From Myoxocephalus aenaeus (taxonomy: Eukaryota > Chordata > Actinopteri > Perciformes > Cottidae), in assembly GCA_038501785.1 (NCBI GenBank), contig JBAMJR010000102.1:668501-732500 (forward strand): a stretch of DNA of 64,000 bases, in the 5' to 3' direction. Positions 41,601 through 49,215 of the stretch are shown here, piece after piece. A program made the position numbers and the translations under genes. Position 1 is the stretch's first letter. Each line of letters opens with the position of its first letter. The notes below the pieces were generated by a model. That model had not been told where the DNA came from, ran no database searches, and saw nothing but the letters and a program-made list of their open reading frames with translations.

Positions 41601-41615
41601 TCTGCTGCCCACTGA
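12439..41615 (+). CDS. mapkapk2: MAP kinase-activated protein kinase 2 (MK2), whole gene, 10 coding exons
   Basis: Ser/Thr kinase acting directly below p38 MAPK. It phosphorylates small heat-shock proteins and the mRNA-binding protein TTP, so it sets stability and translation of AU-rich cytokine mRNAs. The ten exons join in phase to 383 codons (human MK2 has 400; the proline-rich N-terminus is shorter). Visible: Gly loop LGLGINGKV 51-59, ATP-binding K74, HRD with catalytic D167, DFG 188-190, APE 212-214. The p38 phospho-sites are kept at T203, S253 and T315 (human T222, S272, T334). The C-terminal autoinhibitory helix and export-signal region starts near 337, and the basic nuclear signal KRRKK is at 366-370. 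All introns are GT-AG. A fish paralogue label (2a or 2b) cannot be assigned here, though linkage to il10 favours the il10-linked copy. MAPKAPK3 is excluded by the MLSNSQ start and the C-terminus. Confidence 0.97.
13590..14346 (+). mobile_element. PIF/Harbinger-type DNA transposon remnant (internally deleted)
   Basis: Terminal inverted repeats read TATGCTGCGTTCACACCAAA on the left and TGTGAACGCAGCATA on the right. Inside, a frame from about 13728 encodes RRNIKRPRVWVHNI followed by GEFHRLFQEL, which resembles the conserved N-terminal region of HARBI1-like transposases (WVH...GEFH..L..L). The rest of the transposase is missing. A 185-bp internal duplication repeats the same coding stretch (13736-13920 and from 13921). 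It is a nonautonomous derivative; the superfamily call rests on that protein motif and is fairly strong. Confidence 0.75.
15316..15688. mobile_element. hAT-type MITE (GGGCTGCACGAT ends)
   Basis: Left end GGGCTGCACGATTATGGC and right end the inverse of AGGGTTGCACAATTTATT bound about 373 bp of AT-rich sequence containing a second internal copy (GATCGCAATTAAT). These ends are those of a hAT-like family that is very common in fish. No coding capacity. Confidence 0.65.
15733..15754. repeat. (GA)n microsatellite
   Basis: Eleven GA units, 45 bp beyond the hAT MITE. Confidence 0.9.
16859..16880. repeat. Poly(T) tract
   Basis: 22 consecutive T. It could be the tail of a minus-strand retroposon, but no body is recognisable upstream. 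Confidence 0.9.
17283..17316. repeat. Perfect 15-bp inverted repeat
   Basis: CCCTGTATGCTTTAA and its exact reverse complement are separated by GAGA. The following sequence (GTCCACTAGGAACACTGGTG) looks like a transposon interior, so this may be a remnant end. Confidence 0.85.
19601..20034. mobile_element. MITE with GGTGACCAGA inverted ends
   Basis: Left end TAGGGTGACCAGATTTGAGT and right end GTCTGGTCACCCTA form inverted repeats extended by GTGAAAAAGAGGAC versus GGAAAAAGAGGACG. The interior holds a GGA/poly-G tract and a perfectly tandem 47-bp duplication (19841-19887, 19888-19934; two differences). No coding capacity. I recall similar ends in fish nonautonomous DNA transposons but cannot name the superfamily. 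Confidence 0.7.
19654..19729 (+). repeat. (GGA)n tract followed by 26 consecutive G
   Basis: Polypurine tract with a GGA microsatellite (19654-19692), then an uninterrupted G26 run at 19704-19729. Strong G-quadruplex potential on the sense strand of mapkapk2 intron 1. A run this long is also a likely place for a length error in assembly. Confidence 0.95.
20219..20400. repeat. Fragment of an interspersed teleost repeat
   Basis: Contains GCCAGCAGCTGGTTAGCTTA followed by GCATAATGACCGG..AAACAGG and later AGCTCAATAATTAACA and a TATAAAAATG stretch. I remember this series as a common fish element whose other end resembles the 4.58-kb fragment. From memory only. Confidence 0.45.
24918..25250 (+). 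mobile_element. hAT-derived fragment (CAGCAGTTCTCAAATG end)
   Basis: CAGCAGTTCTCAAATGCAGG is a one-base variant of the CAGTGGTTCTCAAA terminal repeat of vertebrate hAT transposons, followed by the usual direct continuation (GGTATGTGAAGGCACTTCAC). The inner limit is unclear because the sequence becomes A/T-rich. No transposase is visible. Confidence 0.55.
26534..26597. repeat. (AT)n microsatellite
   Basis: About 32 AT units, self-complementary and able to extrude a cruciform. Confidence 0.97.
26898..27022 (+). repeat. Interspersed teleost repeat, copy 1 (GGCTTTACAATCTGTACA family)
   Basis: Reads TAGCCCAAAATCACAAATAC, then TTTGCCTCTGAGGGCTTTAC, CAATCTGTACA, CATCCC, CACATCGGATCTGGAAAAAC. The same series recurs at 47.28 kb and 59.09 kb and inverted near 53.5 kb, so it is a dispersed repeat shown within this window. 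Confidence 0.85.
27461..27600 (+). CDS. mapkapk2: mapkapk2 coding exon 2
   Basis: Residues 75-121 (last codon split), with REVELHWRAS carrying the helix-C glutamate and the hinge LLIVME. Acceptor TTCTGTCCAG, donor GTGAGT, phase 2. Confidence 0.97.
27733..27830 (+). mobile_element. hAT-like end fragment
   Basis: TGTAGAGATGCACCGATACC followed by ATTGGATGTTGG..TGACCCGATCTGC resembles the end of a widespread vertebrate hAT family starting with TAGRGATGCACCGAT. A related motif (GGGTGCTCCGATCTGG) occurs at 40.63 kb. Short and decayed. Confidence 0.5.
31459..31876 (-). repeat. Pao 3' LTR
   Basis: 418-bp LTR, downstream in element orientation. It keeps a 5-6 bp extra AACTCAAACTT duplication near its outer edge that the other LTR lacks. 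A purine-rich stretch (AGGGGCCGG on the minus strand) next to it is the probable polypurine tract. Confidence 0.9.
32106..33797 (-). pseudogene. Pao gag C-terminal region with zinc knuckle and aspartic protease domain
   Basis: An open frame of 563 codons, though its first part up to about 33740 is out of frame with the upstream gag. It shows a capsid-like block (PLFDGDPLQYRTFIRAFKHC, the DUF1759-type gag motif of Pao elements), a cysteine-rich knuckle region (GCLCVGHMSKDCD..CKVC), and a retropepsin-like block with the catalytic motif FLDPGSTATF where most proteases have D[ST]G. It ends with IKTLLGWVING, the junction that in intact Pao elements leads into reverse transcriptase, which is missing. 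Part of the inactive element. Confidence 0.85.
33655..34738 (-). pseudogene. Pao gag N-terminal region, frameshifted
   Basis: Two overlapping-type frames (34097-34738 and 33655-34095) encode charged, coiled-coil-like sequence such as RKRKEKLEVDAEMAAFAAKL, as found before the capsid block of Pao gag. A one-base shift near 34130 breaks the first into the second and another shift near 33740 breaks the second from the capsid frame. The gag is therefore dead as it stands. Confidence 0.75.
35055..35106. repeat. 26-bp tandem duplication in the Pao leader
   Basis: CCAGCGATGTTGACCAGCTG plus CGGAGT/CGGTGT occurs twice in tandem between the 5' LTR and gag. Confidence 0.9.
35183..35595 (-). repeat. Pao 5' LTR
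   Basis: 413-bp LTR, upstream in element orientation. The sequence just inside it on the minus strand begins TTAAGTCGAAAACTACG, where the primer-binding site should lie; the tRNA is not identified. Confidence 0.9.
36759..36791. repeat. Perfect 15-bp inverted repeat, 3-nt loop
   Basis: TTTACACAGCAGGAG, TGT, then its exact reverse complement, 170 bp past the Tc1 remnant. It may be a foldback remnant of another MITE. Confidence 0.9.
37343..37407 (+). CDS. mapkapk2: mapkapk2 coding exon 3
   Basis: 65-bp exon encoding DGGELFSRIQDRGDQAFTER. Acceptor after a long T tract (TTTTTTTGCAG), donor GTAATA, phase 2 in and 1 out. Confidence 0.96.
37725..37804 (+). CDS. mapkapk2: mapkapk2 coding exon 4
   Basis: 80-bp exon ending with INIAHRDVK, which carries the catalytic loop Asp (D167). 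Acceptor CTGTAG, donor GTTTGT, phase 1 in and 0 out. Confidence 0.97.
37952..38078 (+). CDS. mapkapk2: mapkapk2 coding exon 5
   Basis: 127-bp exon encoding PENLLYSSK, the DFG magnesium motif and the activation loop up to TPCYTPYYV with T203. The residue before T203 is Ala, where human MK2 has Thr221. Confidence 0.97.
38202..38277 (+). CDS. mapkapk2: mapkapk2 coding exon 6
   Basis: 76-bp exon starting in the APE motif (APEVLGPEKYDKSCDMWS). The donor is CT/GTAAGT, so the Leu codon is completed by G of exon 7. Confidence 0.96.
38374..38498 (+). CDS. mapkapk2: mapkapk2 coding exon 7
   Basis: 125-bp exon with LCGYPPFYSNHGLAISPGMK, containing the second p38 site S253, then GQYEFPNPEW. Phase 2 in and 1 out. 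Confidence 0.97.
40105..40480. mobile_element. MITE nested in the right arm of the inverted repeat
   Basis: Ends GGTACTTTTCGGGTTATAAG and the inverse of TACCGTACTTTTCGGGTTAC form inverted repeats; the left arm of the large repeat lacks this segment, which proves insertion. The interior is GC-rich and holds a 12-bp tandem repeat. The ends resemble a fish family starting CGGTATTTTCCGGACTATAA, but I do not assign a superfamily. Confidence 0.8.
40342..40424. repeat. Tandem 12-bp repeat (CTACTAGCAGCG)
   Basis: About six or seven copies of CTACTAGCAGCG with small variants, inside the nested MITE. Confidence 0.9.
41044..41129 (+). CDS. mapkapk2: mapkapk2 coding exon 8
   Basis: 86-bp exon encoding the end of the kinase fold, LLKTEPTQRMTITEFMN. 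Acceptor TTTGCAG, donor GTAAGC, phase 1 in and 0 out. Confidence 0.97.
41257..41337 (+). CDS. mapkapk2: mapkapk2 coding exon 9
   Basis: 81-bp phase-0 exon encoding the linker VPQTPLHTSRVLKEEKD. T315 equals human T334, whose phosphorylation frees the nuclear export signal. Confidence 0.97.
41466..41615 (+). CDS. mapkapk2: mapkapk2 coding exon 10 with stop
   Basis: 150-bp terminal coding exon: EEMTSALATMRVDYEQIKIK (autoinhibitory helix with the export-signal region), then the basic nuclear localisation signal KRRKK, ending in AAH and TGA. Confidence 0.97.
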   Translation, partial: EEMTSALATMRVDYEQIKIKTIEDSTNPLLTKRRKKASHPMPDPQSAAH

Positions 41616-44600
41616 GAGTTGCACTCATGCATGCACATTCAGACACAGGTTGTAAAAAGGAAGCAATAATTTGTCGACACGCGAGTCGCGTTGCATGGGT
41701 TTTCTCAGTGTTTTATTTTTCATTACAAATTCTAATGTTTTGTAGGAGTGTTTGTTTTTATTACTCTTATCATTTTAACAAACCCACCACTCTGCTCTGG
41801 CAGAGAGGATGTTTATCTGTGTTTTTACACCAGTGAAGAGATTATGAATTATAGAGAAGGGGAGGAGTTTGAATCGGTGAGATCTCTCTCCTCTCCCTAA
41901 TATCAGGTCGTGTACTCAGAGGGGCTTGAATGTTGGAATAGGACATAAAGCCTTAGCATTAGCAGTAGTTCTATCTTCATCCCGCAGCCCCTTTCTAGCT
42001 CTAGCCCCAAACTCGTGAATGTTAAATCAAATGGCTAAATCCCAAAAATAAAAGCAAGGGAAGTTTTCTTTTACGTACATGCAAAGTAAGCAGATGTATT
42101 TTGAACTGACAAGTGGAATGTAAGGACTGTAAGGTCCCTGGCGGTTGGATTTAGCTGGTAAAGTGGGAGTGTCTGTCAGGTTCAGCGTGTCTTATTGAAT
42201 GTCGAACAGAGGCCTATGCACTCACAAGGGCCATGTGCCATTCTGACCGAGCACCTCTCTTGTGGCCCCTCTCTCCTACTTCAATCTACGCTTGTTTTTC
42301 AGGTACATAGTTTATCGGGCAGAGAAGGAAGCCACGTTCAAGAGCAGAAACTGGCTCCACCTTTCTCCCGCATGTAGCTCATAGGAGAGGAGGAGCCAAC
42401 CGATACTGTATTTTTTCATGGATTTTATGAACATATTAGCATAGGCCTTACTGAGTGTTGCTAAAGCAGCAAATTACTTTTAACCCCTACCTACCCTTTG
42501 GTTCAGGCTTTTACCAATGTTATGCTTCCCAATTTGTGACATTGCCTGATTTATATTGCAGGTTAATGCTATGCAGATGTGTTTGTCAGCTTAAAGTACT
42601 GCTAGGTCCTTTTCCTGAGTTGCTTTTTGTTTTCAAATGTGTTTGAGGGATATCGTGCAACAATATGTGTTTATGTAAGCAGGAGCGTACTCTAGGCGTG
42701 GGAATACATGGTTCAGACAGACTGGGCAAGCAGGTCTCTCTGAAAAGATCATTTAGTTACTGTTGGTTGCACCAGCTCAACTGTCAGGCGGCTCAGTGGG
42801 ACTTTGGTGACATGCCAGTGTTCTTCAACGTTTCTCCTCCACACTTCCTGGAGGGTTGATAGAAGTAGAACTGACTCAAGAGCTGCTCCTCGTCCCAGAG
42901 CAGAAGCTCTGACAACACCACCAGCAAGCTGTCGTCTCACTCGAACCGGGTGTGAGGGTCGGTTTCTCTTCAGTGTTCTTTTTAATAGGACGCTTCCAGC
43001 TCACATGGGATCATGGGAAATGATTGTGTTAATTGTCAGTTTGGTCCACTTCACTTTGTAAAATCACATCCACATTACATCACATAGCACCTACAAATCT
43101 CTCACTGTAAAAAAATTTCATTGAATGTTTGTGACAATGTTCCTCCAGTTTTTTTTTTCTTTTTGTCCTCAACACTTTTTTTTTTTGTAGTGGAAGCACA
43201 GAATTGTCTGTCATTGAGTCTGTTAAGCTCCACATGCCCTACTTTTGTCTGCTTCAGTTTTGGATTAAAAAAACACACAAACCTGCTCTCTTATCTCCGT
43301 TTCTGCACACGTTAAATGGATGGATAAATAATATGGACGATGACCGCAATGGATCTTTTCCTAAAATAGTCTTAAAAATGTTTAATTTATAACATTTCAA
43401 GCATTTGGTAAAGTTTTCTGGTTACCATTTTCTGTCCAAAGCAGTTTACTTTTAGTAGTGAAAACCAAATTAATGTAACCCTTTCAGTTTGAATTCTTTA
43501 TGCACACTTGATTTTGAAAGCAAATGCGTCTACTTGTTACACGTGTGTCGACTGTTCTGAGTTGTTCTCGTTCATTGTTTTAATATCTATCAAATTGAAA
43601 TGTTCTCTTTTTATATTTGACCGTTGTCTCATTATTTAGAGTATTGTTCTTCTCATTCACATCTCCATCTGAGACGCTGTGAAAGGTCGGCTCGGGATTC
43701 GTGTCTGTCACGTGGCGTGCACAGACTCGACTCATGACCAACTTCTCATACTTCCTAGCATGAGTTACTCCTGGAATATACACATTTGCGTAGCAAAACC
43801 GTGTGATGGTATTGAGTCAACAGACATTTGCCAACACTGGGGTGTTTAGAGCAGCTTCCTGCTAATGCGTAAGCTTATTTCTCTTCAGGTGCAAGGCCGC
43901 CGTTGGCACTCAGCTTCCAGCTTTGAGTGTGACGAAACCGACAGTCATCTCTCGCTCTCTCAGGTAAGTGGGAAAGGGGTGAACTGGTCTTCAGGGGAGT
44001 CCCTCATGACTGATAGTAATCCTGCGGAGATTCTCCCCCTCTACCCCACCGCCTACAGACCTCATGCCACCCAGCACGCACTTCCCTAAAGGAGGCAGGG
44101 AACCCTTAACCATTTCGTTTACTGACCGGTTCTAAACGATACGTGGTATAAAACTCGGGGAGGTTAAATGTGCGTAAGATGTAAATAATCACTAACAACC
44201 TTCTCAACAGTTTAACAGCAGGATTTCCATCATTGGAGGAAAATCGGATGAGATTAATTTGTCCATGAATATGATAACAGGCGATTCATAATGGTGTTAA
44301 ATGCCCCCAGTATGTCATTATCGTGTACAGCCTTTTAAACATGCGAGGGATAGAGACTTCTCAGCTGAGGTGGTTGGAGGCATCTCGTAGTTCTTTGAAG
44401 TGGCATCGCCAGCCTCATTCTCACACAAAAACATCCTCTCAGACGCAGCCGAGCTGTTTGGCCTGCCCGAGGCAAGGGAGCAGCAGTTAAATGTCACACA
44501 TTACCTCTCGGCAAGAAACCCACAGTAAATGGTAGGTTTTCAGACGTGATCAAATGGAAAGCCGTTTCGTAGTCAGTTTTTCAACAGTTGCTTATCTGTC

Positions 44601-45165
44601 TCGTGTGCTGGAAATCCAGTTGGTTTTAATGTCAAACAGCTCTAGGTACATGTTGTGGTTACTGTGGTTGCTTTGATTTTCTTTTCTTTTTTTTGTCTCC
44701 TGTTGCTGATTATTATACTCATCAGGTATGTGCTAAAAAAAACCATTATGAATCTTTTTATGTTTCAAAATAATGAATCAGAACGGATGTCTTTGACAAT
44801 TTTTTTCCATGTTTTATTTTCTTTGTAATGCCACATATCTTGACCATTTCCAAACTGACTTTTTGTCCGAAACTTCCTGAATCGTTCTTAAAACCGTCTT
44901 GACGACGTGATTGGTCAGCTGTGGTGAGACGGGAACCAGGATTTAATATGTTCTCAAGCTTTTTATTTAATTGAACTTTTCCTGTCTCTCTTCATGAGAA
45001 CAAATGAGTTAAATATTATGAAAACCCTCTAGGAGAGACTGTATGAAACAAGTTTGCCCTAAGCTTATGTTATGTCTCTCCCCTCTACAGAATTATTGAA
45101 TTTTGTATTCGTTATGGGCAAAACAATTCCACAGCTCTGTCGGAAATAAAATTGCTCTGTTTCTT
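41616..45165 (+). other. mapkapk2: Probable mapkapk2 3' UTR
   Basis: Two AATAAA signals could end the transcript. One at 42047-42052 gives a UTR of about 450 nt. One at 45145-45150, followed by a U/GU-rich downstream stretch, gives about 3.5 kb. The second looks the better poly(A) site by context. The interval holds one exon-like segment at 43.9 kb (see findings) and no recognisable repeat. The 3' extent is inference. Confidence 0.5.
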
Positions 45166-46274
45166 TCTCTATTTCGTGTTATTTGCCATAAATATATTTG
45201 TTTTGAGTTATTGGGTATTTAGTTGAGGGAGGGTCAAAAGAAAATATTAAGAACGATGAGAAGGGCCTTCATTGTTTTTTTTATGACTTAAATTCGACGA
45301 TTTAGTATTTTTGTAGAGTTCCTGACAGTGATTTCCATCTGGAGTCTCTTGAAGTTGATTTGGTACATCTTAACTGTTCAGAGGAAAGCGCTGAGCCATG
45401 ATGGATCCATCAAACGATCTGGAAGATAGATATTGAAAGTAACCATTTTTTACCGTTAATCATGATCATTCATAACAGTGGTTCTGTGTTTTGCATCAAG
45501 GTCCCTACAGTGTGAAACAGCCCAACTGATGAGCTCCTCTTTTTTTCTCACCTTTCCCCGAAACCATTGCTCTCTGTACAGACAGTCATTACTAACAATC
45601 TCAAGCAGCATGTTAACAGATGAGCGATTCACTGGAGTCTGAATCCACGTCTGAACACGACACTGATTAATGCGATCCAACCTCAAGGAAACTGCTATTA
45701 ACACATCGCTCTTGCAGACAATTGTTATGAATGATATATTTGAATATGGTATACTGTCATTGTTGAAAGATTACTCTTCAGATCGTCCCACGTTGACGAA
45801 GCAAGTGACTGATGAAAATGTCATTAGAGTAGTTTCAATGCAACGGGCTGAGTCAAGTCAGGAATCTTGTGGGACTTACATGTGCGTACATTCTAATATG
45901 TTTTTAAAGGGTCATGTTTTTGTGACCTCACTGAAAGAGCTGACATGGCACATAAAAAAAAGCAAAACATTTTAAATGCAGGGCTGCTATTTTACCCTGT
46001 GTTTTACTACGTGTGTGTGTCTGTCTGTCTGTCTGGGTGGGACTGGATAGTTTCGGTAAATTAAGACGCCGCAGGGTTGCTGCTGGTAAGTGATGTATAT
46101 GGGTCACGTTTGAGGTTAGTGAATCAGCCTGAGGAGTTTACGCTTTAGTGGTCGACCACACGGATGAACTGCAGAACTGCATGATGGGATGTTTTCTGTG
46201 CTCTACCATTTACCCATTCCTAATGCATGGCATGCTAACAAGTGTATCATCATTATCAAATAAAATCAAAATGA
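45166..46274. other. Intergenic interval between the convergent mapkapk2 and il10 3' ends
   Basis: About 1.1 kb if the distal mapkapk2 poly(A) signal and the il10 poly(A) signal are used. No exon and no clear repeat except short (TCTG)n near 46.02 kb. Confidence 0.55.
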
Positions 46275-46631
46275 ATGAATTATCAACAAGTCATTTATTC
46301 TTCTGCAACAGTACAATATTAGTCGTCATAAATACAACAATACATATTATATATGATAAAAAATAAATATCACAGCTTCATAACCGACAGTTTTGGTTTT
46401 AACTTTATATAGGACTCAATATGGTCTTAAAACAGAAACTTGTCCCCAGGACAAAAACAGAAGTCTCAGAATAATGAAGACGTCAGTTCAGCAAGCTGCA
46501 ACAACATCTGGCAACACTCGTACCAGTGGAAATAACGGACTGAATGCAAAAGAGTGTAGGTATTTAAGGCTGTCTTTTCTTTTTCCTGCCATGAAGAACA
46601 GGGTCACATTTTGATTAGGGTCAGCACATCT
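46275..46631 (-). other. il10: il10 3' UTR with poly(A) signal
   Basis: The only AATAAA in range on the minus strand lies at 46294-46299, giving a 3' UTR of about 350 nt. It contains AU-rich motifs near its distal end. Confidence 0.65.
46361..46369 (-). promoter_or_regulatory. il10: AU-rich element in the il10 3' UTR
   Basis: Minus-strand TATTTATTT, close to the UUAUUUAUU nonamer bound by TTP/Zfp36; a second ATTTA lies at about 46328-46333. TTP control of IL10 mRNA, relieved by MK2 phosphorylation, is known in mammals; its use here is inferred. Confidence 0.6.
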
Positions 46632-46742
46632 TCAAAGGGTGGCCACTAGGTTCCTGTGTCTTTTAGATGCCAGATATGTTTCAATGTAGTTAAACAGCAG
46701 ATCCAGCTCGCCCATGGCCTTGTAGGGACCTTTACTCTCCAT
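46632..46742 (-). CDS. il10: il10 coding exon 5 with stop
   Basis: 36 codons plus TGA, beginning MESKGPYKAMGELDLLFNYI and ending in a short basic tail. Acceptor TCCACAG. Confidence 0.97.
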   Translation of the reverse strand: MESKGPYKAMGELDLLFNYIETYLASKRHRNLVATL

Positions 46743-48222
46743 CTGTGGACAATCGCATAGTTCTGTTTTTTTAATTGTCAAAATACAGGAATGCACACAC
46801 ACACACACAAATTGGTTTTTAAAATGAACCCAAACATTTTCACAGTTAAAGAATAAATGTCGACGCTCACCTGATTGTAAGTAGAGTTTAGATGTTTGAC
46901 GTCAAACGGTTTCCTGCAGGAGAAGTAATGTCTCTAAAGGGGAACAATAGAAAGATTGTTAGGAGCTGCCAACATTAGATCACATTATTTCCTGAGTTCG
47001 ACCACCAGAAGCACAGAAAACACATGTAGGTGAGAGTATGCATTGTATTTACTAGAGTTAGTAGCGTGCCAGCTCTTCTCTGTCCCTTTTGAAAATGCAC
47101 AGTTGTGCAAGCAGTTACAGAATCACTGACTAATGAAATATTTTGACCCTTCTGTGAGACATTCTTCCTCTTTCTGTCATGCTCAGCCATTTGTACGATG
47201 CTGGGAATATTTTGGCGGTTTTTTGGATAGATCCAAAACAGAAAGGTGGTTTTGATGGTTGGCTGTGGCAGACATGGACTCTTCAATTTATTTTGTGTAG
47301 CCCAAAATGACAAATTCGCCTCGGAGGGCTTTACAGTCTGTACAAATACGACATCAACTTGTGTGACAACTAATCACGTGTAGACTTCCTGTCTGTCAAT
47401 CACGCCAACGTGTGGCACTCGGTGGGTGTTTACGTCTTAATCTCCTGCAGGAGTAACACGTGTGCCAGCTACTCACACACTTGGTGACGTCACTCTTGAG
47501 CTCGTCGAAGATATGCTGTATAGACTCCACGTGAGGCTGCAGGTCCCTGGCGTCCCCAGACACTCCGGCCATGGCTGTGGGCAGAACCGTGCTCAGGTAG
47601 AAGTCCAGGATGCTGTTCATGGCGTGGCAGGCGAACGGGCTCTGGAGGAGGGAGGGAGGGAGGGAGGGGGGAGGGGAGCCCAGCGGTTATGGGGGTTCCG
47701 GTCTAGTCCTGCTGTGTACAATGCTCGTCTTTGTCGAGCATTTTAGGCTGTGTCTATTTTGTGATTATACTCGAGACGCATCGGATTTCTAGTATAATGA
47801 AGGGAAACTTACTTTAAACGAGTCCTCGACGCTCTGGTCCAGCAGCGCTGTGTCCAAGTCATCGTTTGCTTCCTGTAAAAAAAATAGAATAAAAAAAACA
47901 AAAAACAAAACACTTGTCATCAGTGAAAGAGTCAGCAGCAGAGGCAGCAGGTGAGAGTGCAGCATCAGCTGGAGACTGACGGGACTACACGGCAACTCAA
48001 ATGAAGCTGCACTGATCTTCAAGGTACTTTCAGAGTAAATGTTGTGCTTTTACTCACAAAGAAATCTCTGATCTGTGAATAGTCCTCTCTGAGCTTCTTT
48101 AGCCTGACAGGGAAGCCCTCCACGAAACGACAGCACTGGTTGTTGCACATGGGACTGCCCCAGACACTGATGCAGAGAGACAGGAGGACCAGGGCGGACA
48201 GGAGGTGGGACCACAGAGGCAT
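46632..48222 (-). CDS. il10: Interleukin-10, whole gene, 5 coding exons
   Basis: Secreted anti-inflammatory class II cytokine acting through the IL-10 receptor, JAK1/TYK2 and STAT3. Five exons, all phase 0, join to 187 codons, the usual teleost size. Signal peptide about 1-22 (hydrophobic LLSALVLLSL), then SPMCNNQCCRF. Cysteines C30, C80, C130 and C136 fit the conserved pairs; C26 and C31 are the extra fish cysteines. The family signature is in exon 5 (YKAMGELDLLFNYIETYL). N146-S-T is a potential N-glycosylation site. The five-exon, phase-0 structure equals mammalian IL10. The gene lies tail to tail with mapkapk2, as in other vertebrates. IL-19/20/22/26 are excluded by the exon 1 and exon 5 motifs. 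Confidence 0.97.
46871..46933 (-). CDS. il10: il10 coding exon 4
   Basis: 21 codons RHYFSCRKPFDVKHLNSTYN plus Q. Acceptor CCTTTAG, donor GTGAGC. Confidence 0.97.
47281..47356 (+). repeat. Interspersed teleost repeat, copy 2, in il10 intron 3
   Basis: Reads TGTAGCCCAAAATGACAAAT, then TTCGCCTCGGAGGGCTTTAC and TCTGTACAAATACGACATC, the same series as at 26.9 and 59.1 kb. Antisense to il10. Confidence 0.85.
47477..47641 (-). CDS. il10: il10 coding exon 3
   Basis: 55 codons from SPFACHAMNSILDFYLSTVL to KSDVTKC, covering helices C and D. The acceptor follows a CCCTCCCT-type pyrimidine tract; donor GTGAGT. Confidence 0.97.
47813..47872 (-). CDS. il10: il10 coding exon 2
   Basis: 20 codons reading EANDDLDTALLDQSVEDSFK. 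Acceptor TTTTACAG, donor GTAAGT. Confidence 0.97.
48058..48222 (-). CDS. il10: il10 coding exon 1
   Basis: 55 codons: signal peptide and helix A (RFVEGFPVRLKKLREDYSQI). The ATG opens the signal peptide. Donor GTGAGT. Confidence 0.97.
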
Positions 48223-48373
48223 GATGCTGGTCCAGATGCTGGAGGATCTTCTGGAGGCAGAGGAGCGGAGGGAAGATGCTGCTGGCTCAATTGGACGTAG
48301 GAGCAGTTTTCTTGGTATGATCTTTCCTGAAGAGCTCAGAAGAGAAGGGGTGCATATAGTAGTTTCACCTCTT

Positions 48374-48381
48374 AATTTATA
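48374..48381 (-). promoter_or_regulatory. il10: il10 TATA box
   Basis: TATAAATT on the minus strand, about 150 bp before the ATG, which would place the transcription start near 48345 with a 5' UTR of about 120 nt. Mammalian and fish IL10 promoters are TATA-type. Confidence 0.65.
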
Positions 48382-48445
48382 GCCAAACTATACCTGGGAG
48401 GAGACTGACTGGAACACAAGAGGTTAAACATGTTCATGCAGGCGG

Positions 48446-48469
48446 GCGGGAAACTTCTTTTTCTTAGAA
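48446..48469 (-). promoter_or_regulatory. il10: Candidate STAT and NF-kB-like sites upstream of il10
   Basis: TTCTTAGAA (48461-48469) is a palindromic TTCN3GAA STAT motif about 85 bp before the TATA box. GGGAAACTTC at about 48448-48457 is a one-mismatch NF-kB-like site. STAT3 drives IL10 in other vertebrates; binding here is inferred. Confidence 0.4.
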
Positions 48470-48791
48470 TCTTCCATGATGGGCTACTCCTCCCATATGA
48501 TTAGCTGGTAGTATTGATAGATCTCTTGAACATAGCATTGACATTTTGAAATAATTAATAGAGTTTGACATCATTTTATTTTCTTGTTTTTAATATTGTA
48601 TTACAAACACACATGGTAATAATAATAATAATATAACAGTACTATCAATAATAATATTGATAATACTTATTATGATTGTTATTTTTATGTTTCCATTTGA
48701 CTTTTTACAATATCACCCCATATTTATATGTATATATGTGTGTATATATGTGTATGTGTGTATATATGTGTATGTGTGTACGTATATGTAT

Positions 48792-48799
<8 letters not shown>

Positions 48800-48857
<58 letters not shown>
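48800..48857. repeat. (TA)n microsatellite
   Basis: About 29 TA units preceded by a degenerate TATATGTG region from 48720, roughly 430 bp upstream of the il10 TATA box. Confidence 0.97.
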
Positions 48858-48861
<4 letters not shown>

Positions 48862-49131
48862 ATATATATATGATTATATATTAATCAAAATCATAATAGA
48901 TTCTTAGGTGCAAAATAAAGTGTTAGAAGTTGCAACAAATGTTAATCATTACATCCACAATAACAGGAAATAATGGTCGTCAGTTGGAAAGGATATTAAG
49001 TTGTTTATGTGTGATGACGCTGTGGATTCCCTCTGTCAGATATGCGTAGTAAGACTGACAATAGTGAAGCCATATGATACTCATCTTTGTTTTTTAAAGT
49101 CTTGATATTCTTTCTCTTTAGTGAGGGTTGC

Positions 49132-49136
49132 ATATA

Positions 49137-49178
<42 letters not shown>

Positions 49179-49215
49179 TATGTATATGTGTGTGTGTGTG
49201 TGTGTGTATATATAT
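49132..49215. repeat. (TA)n-(TG)n-(TA)n compound microsatellite
   Basis: TA run, TACATATATATG interruption, ten TG units, then TA again. Confidence 0.95.
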
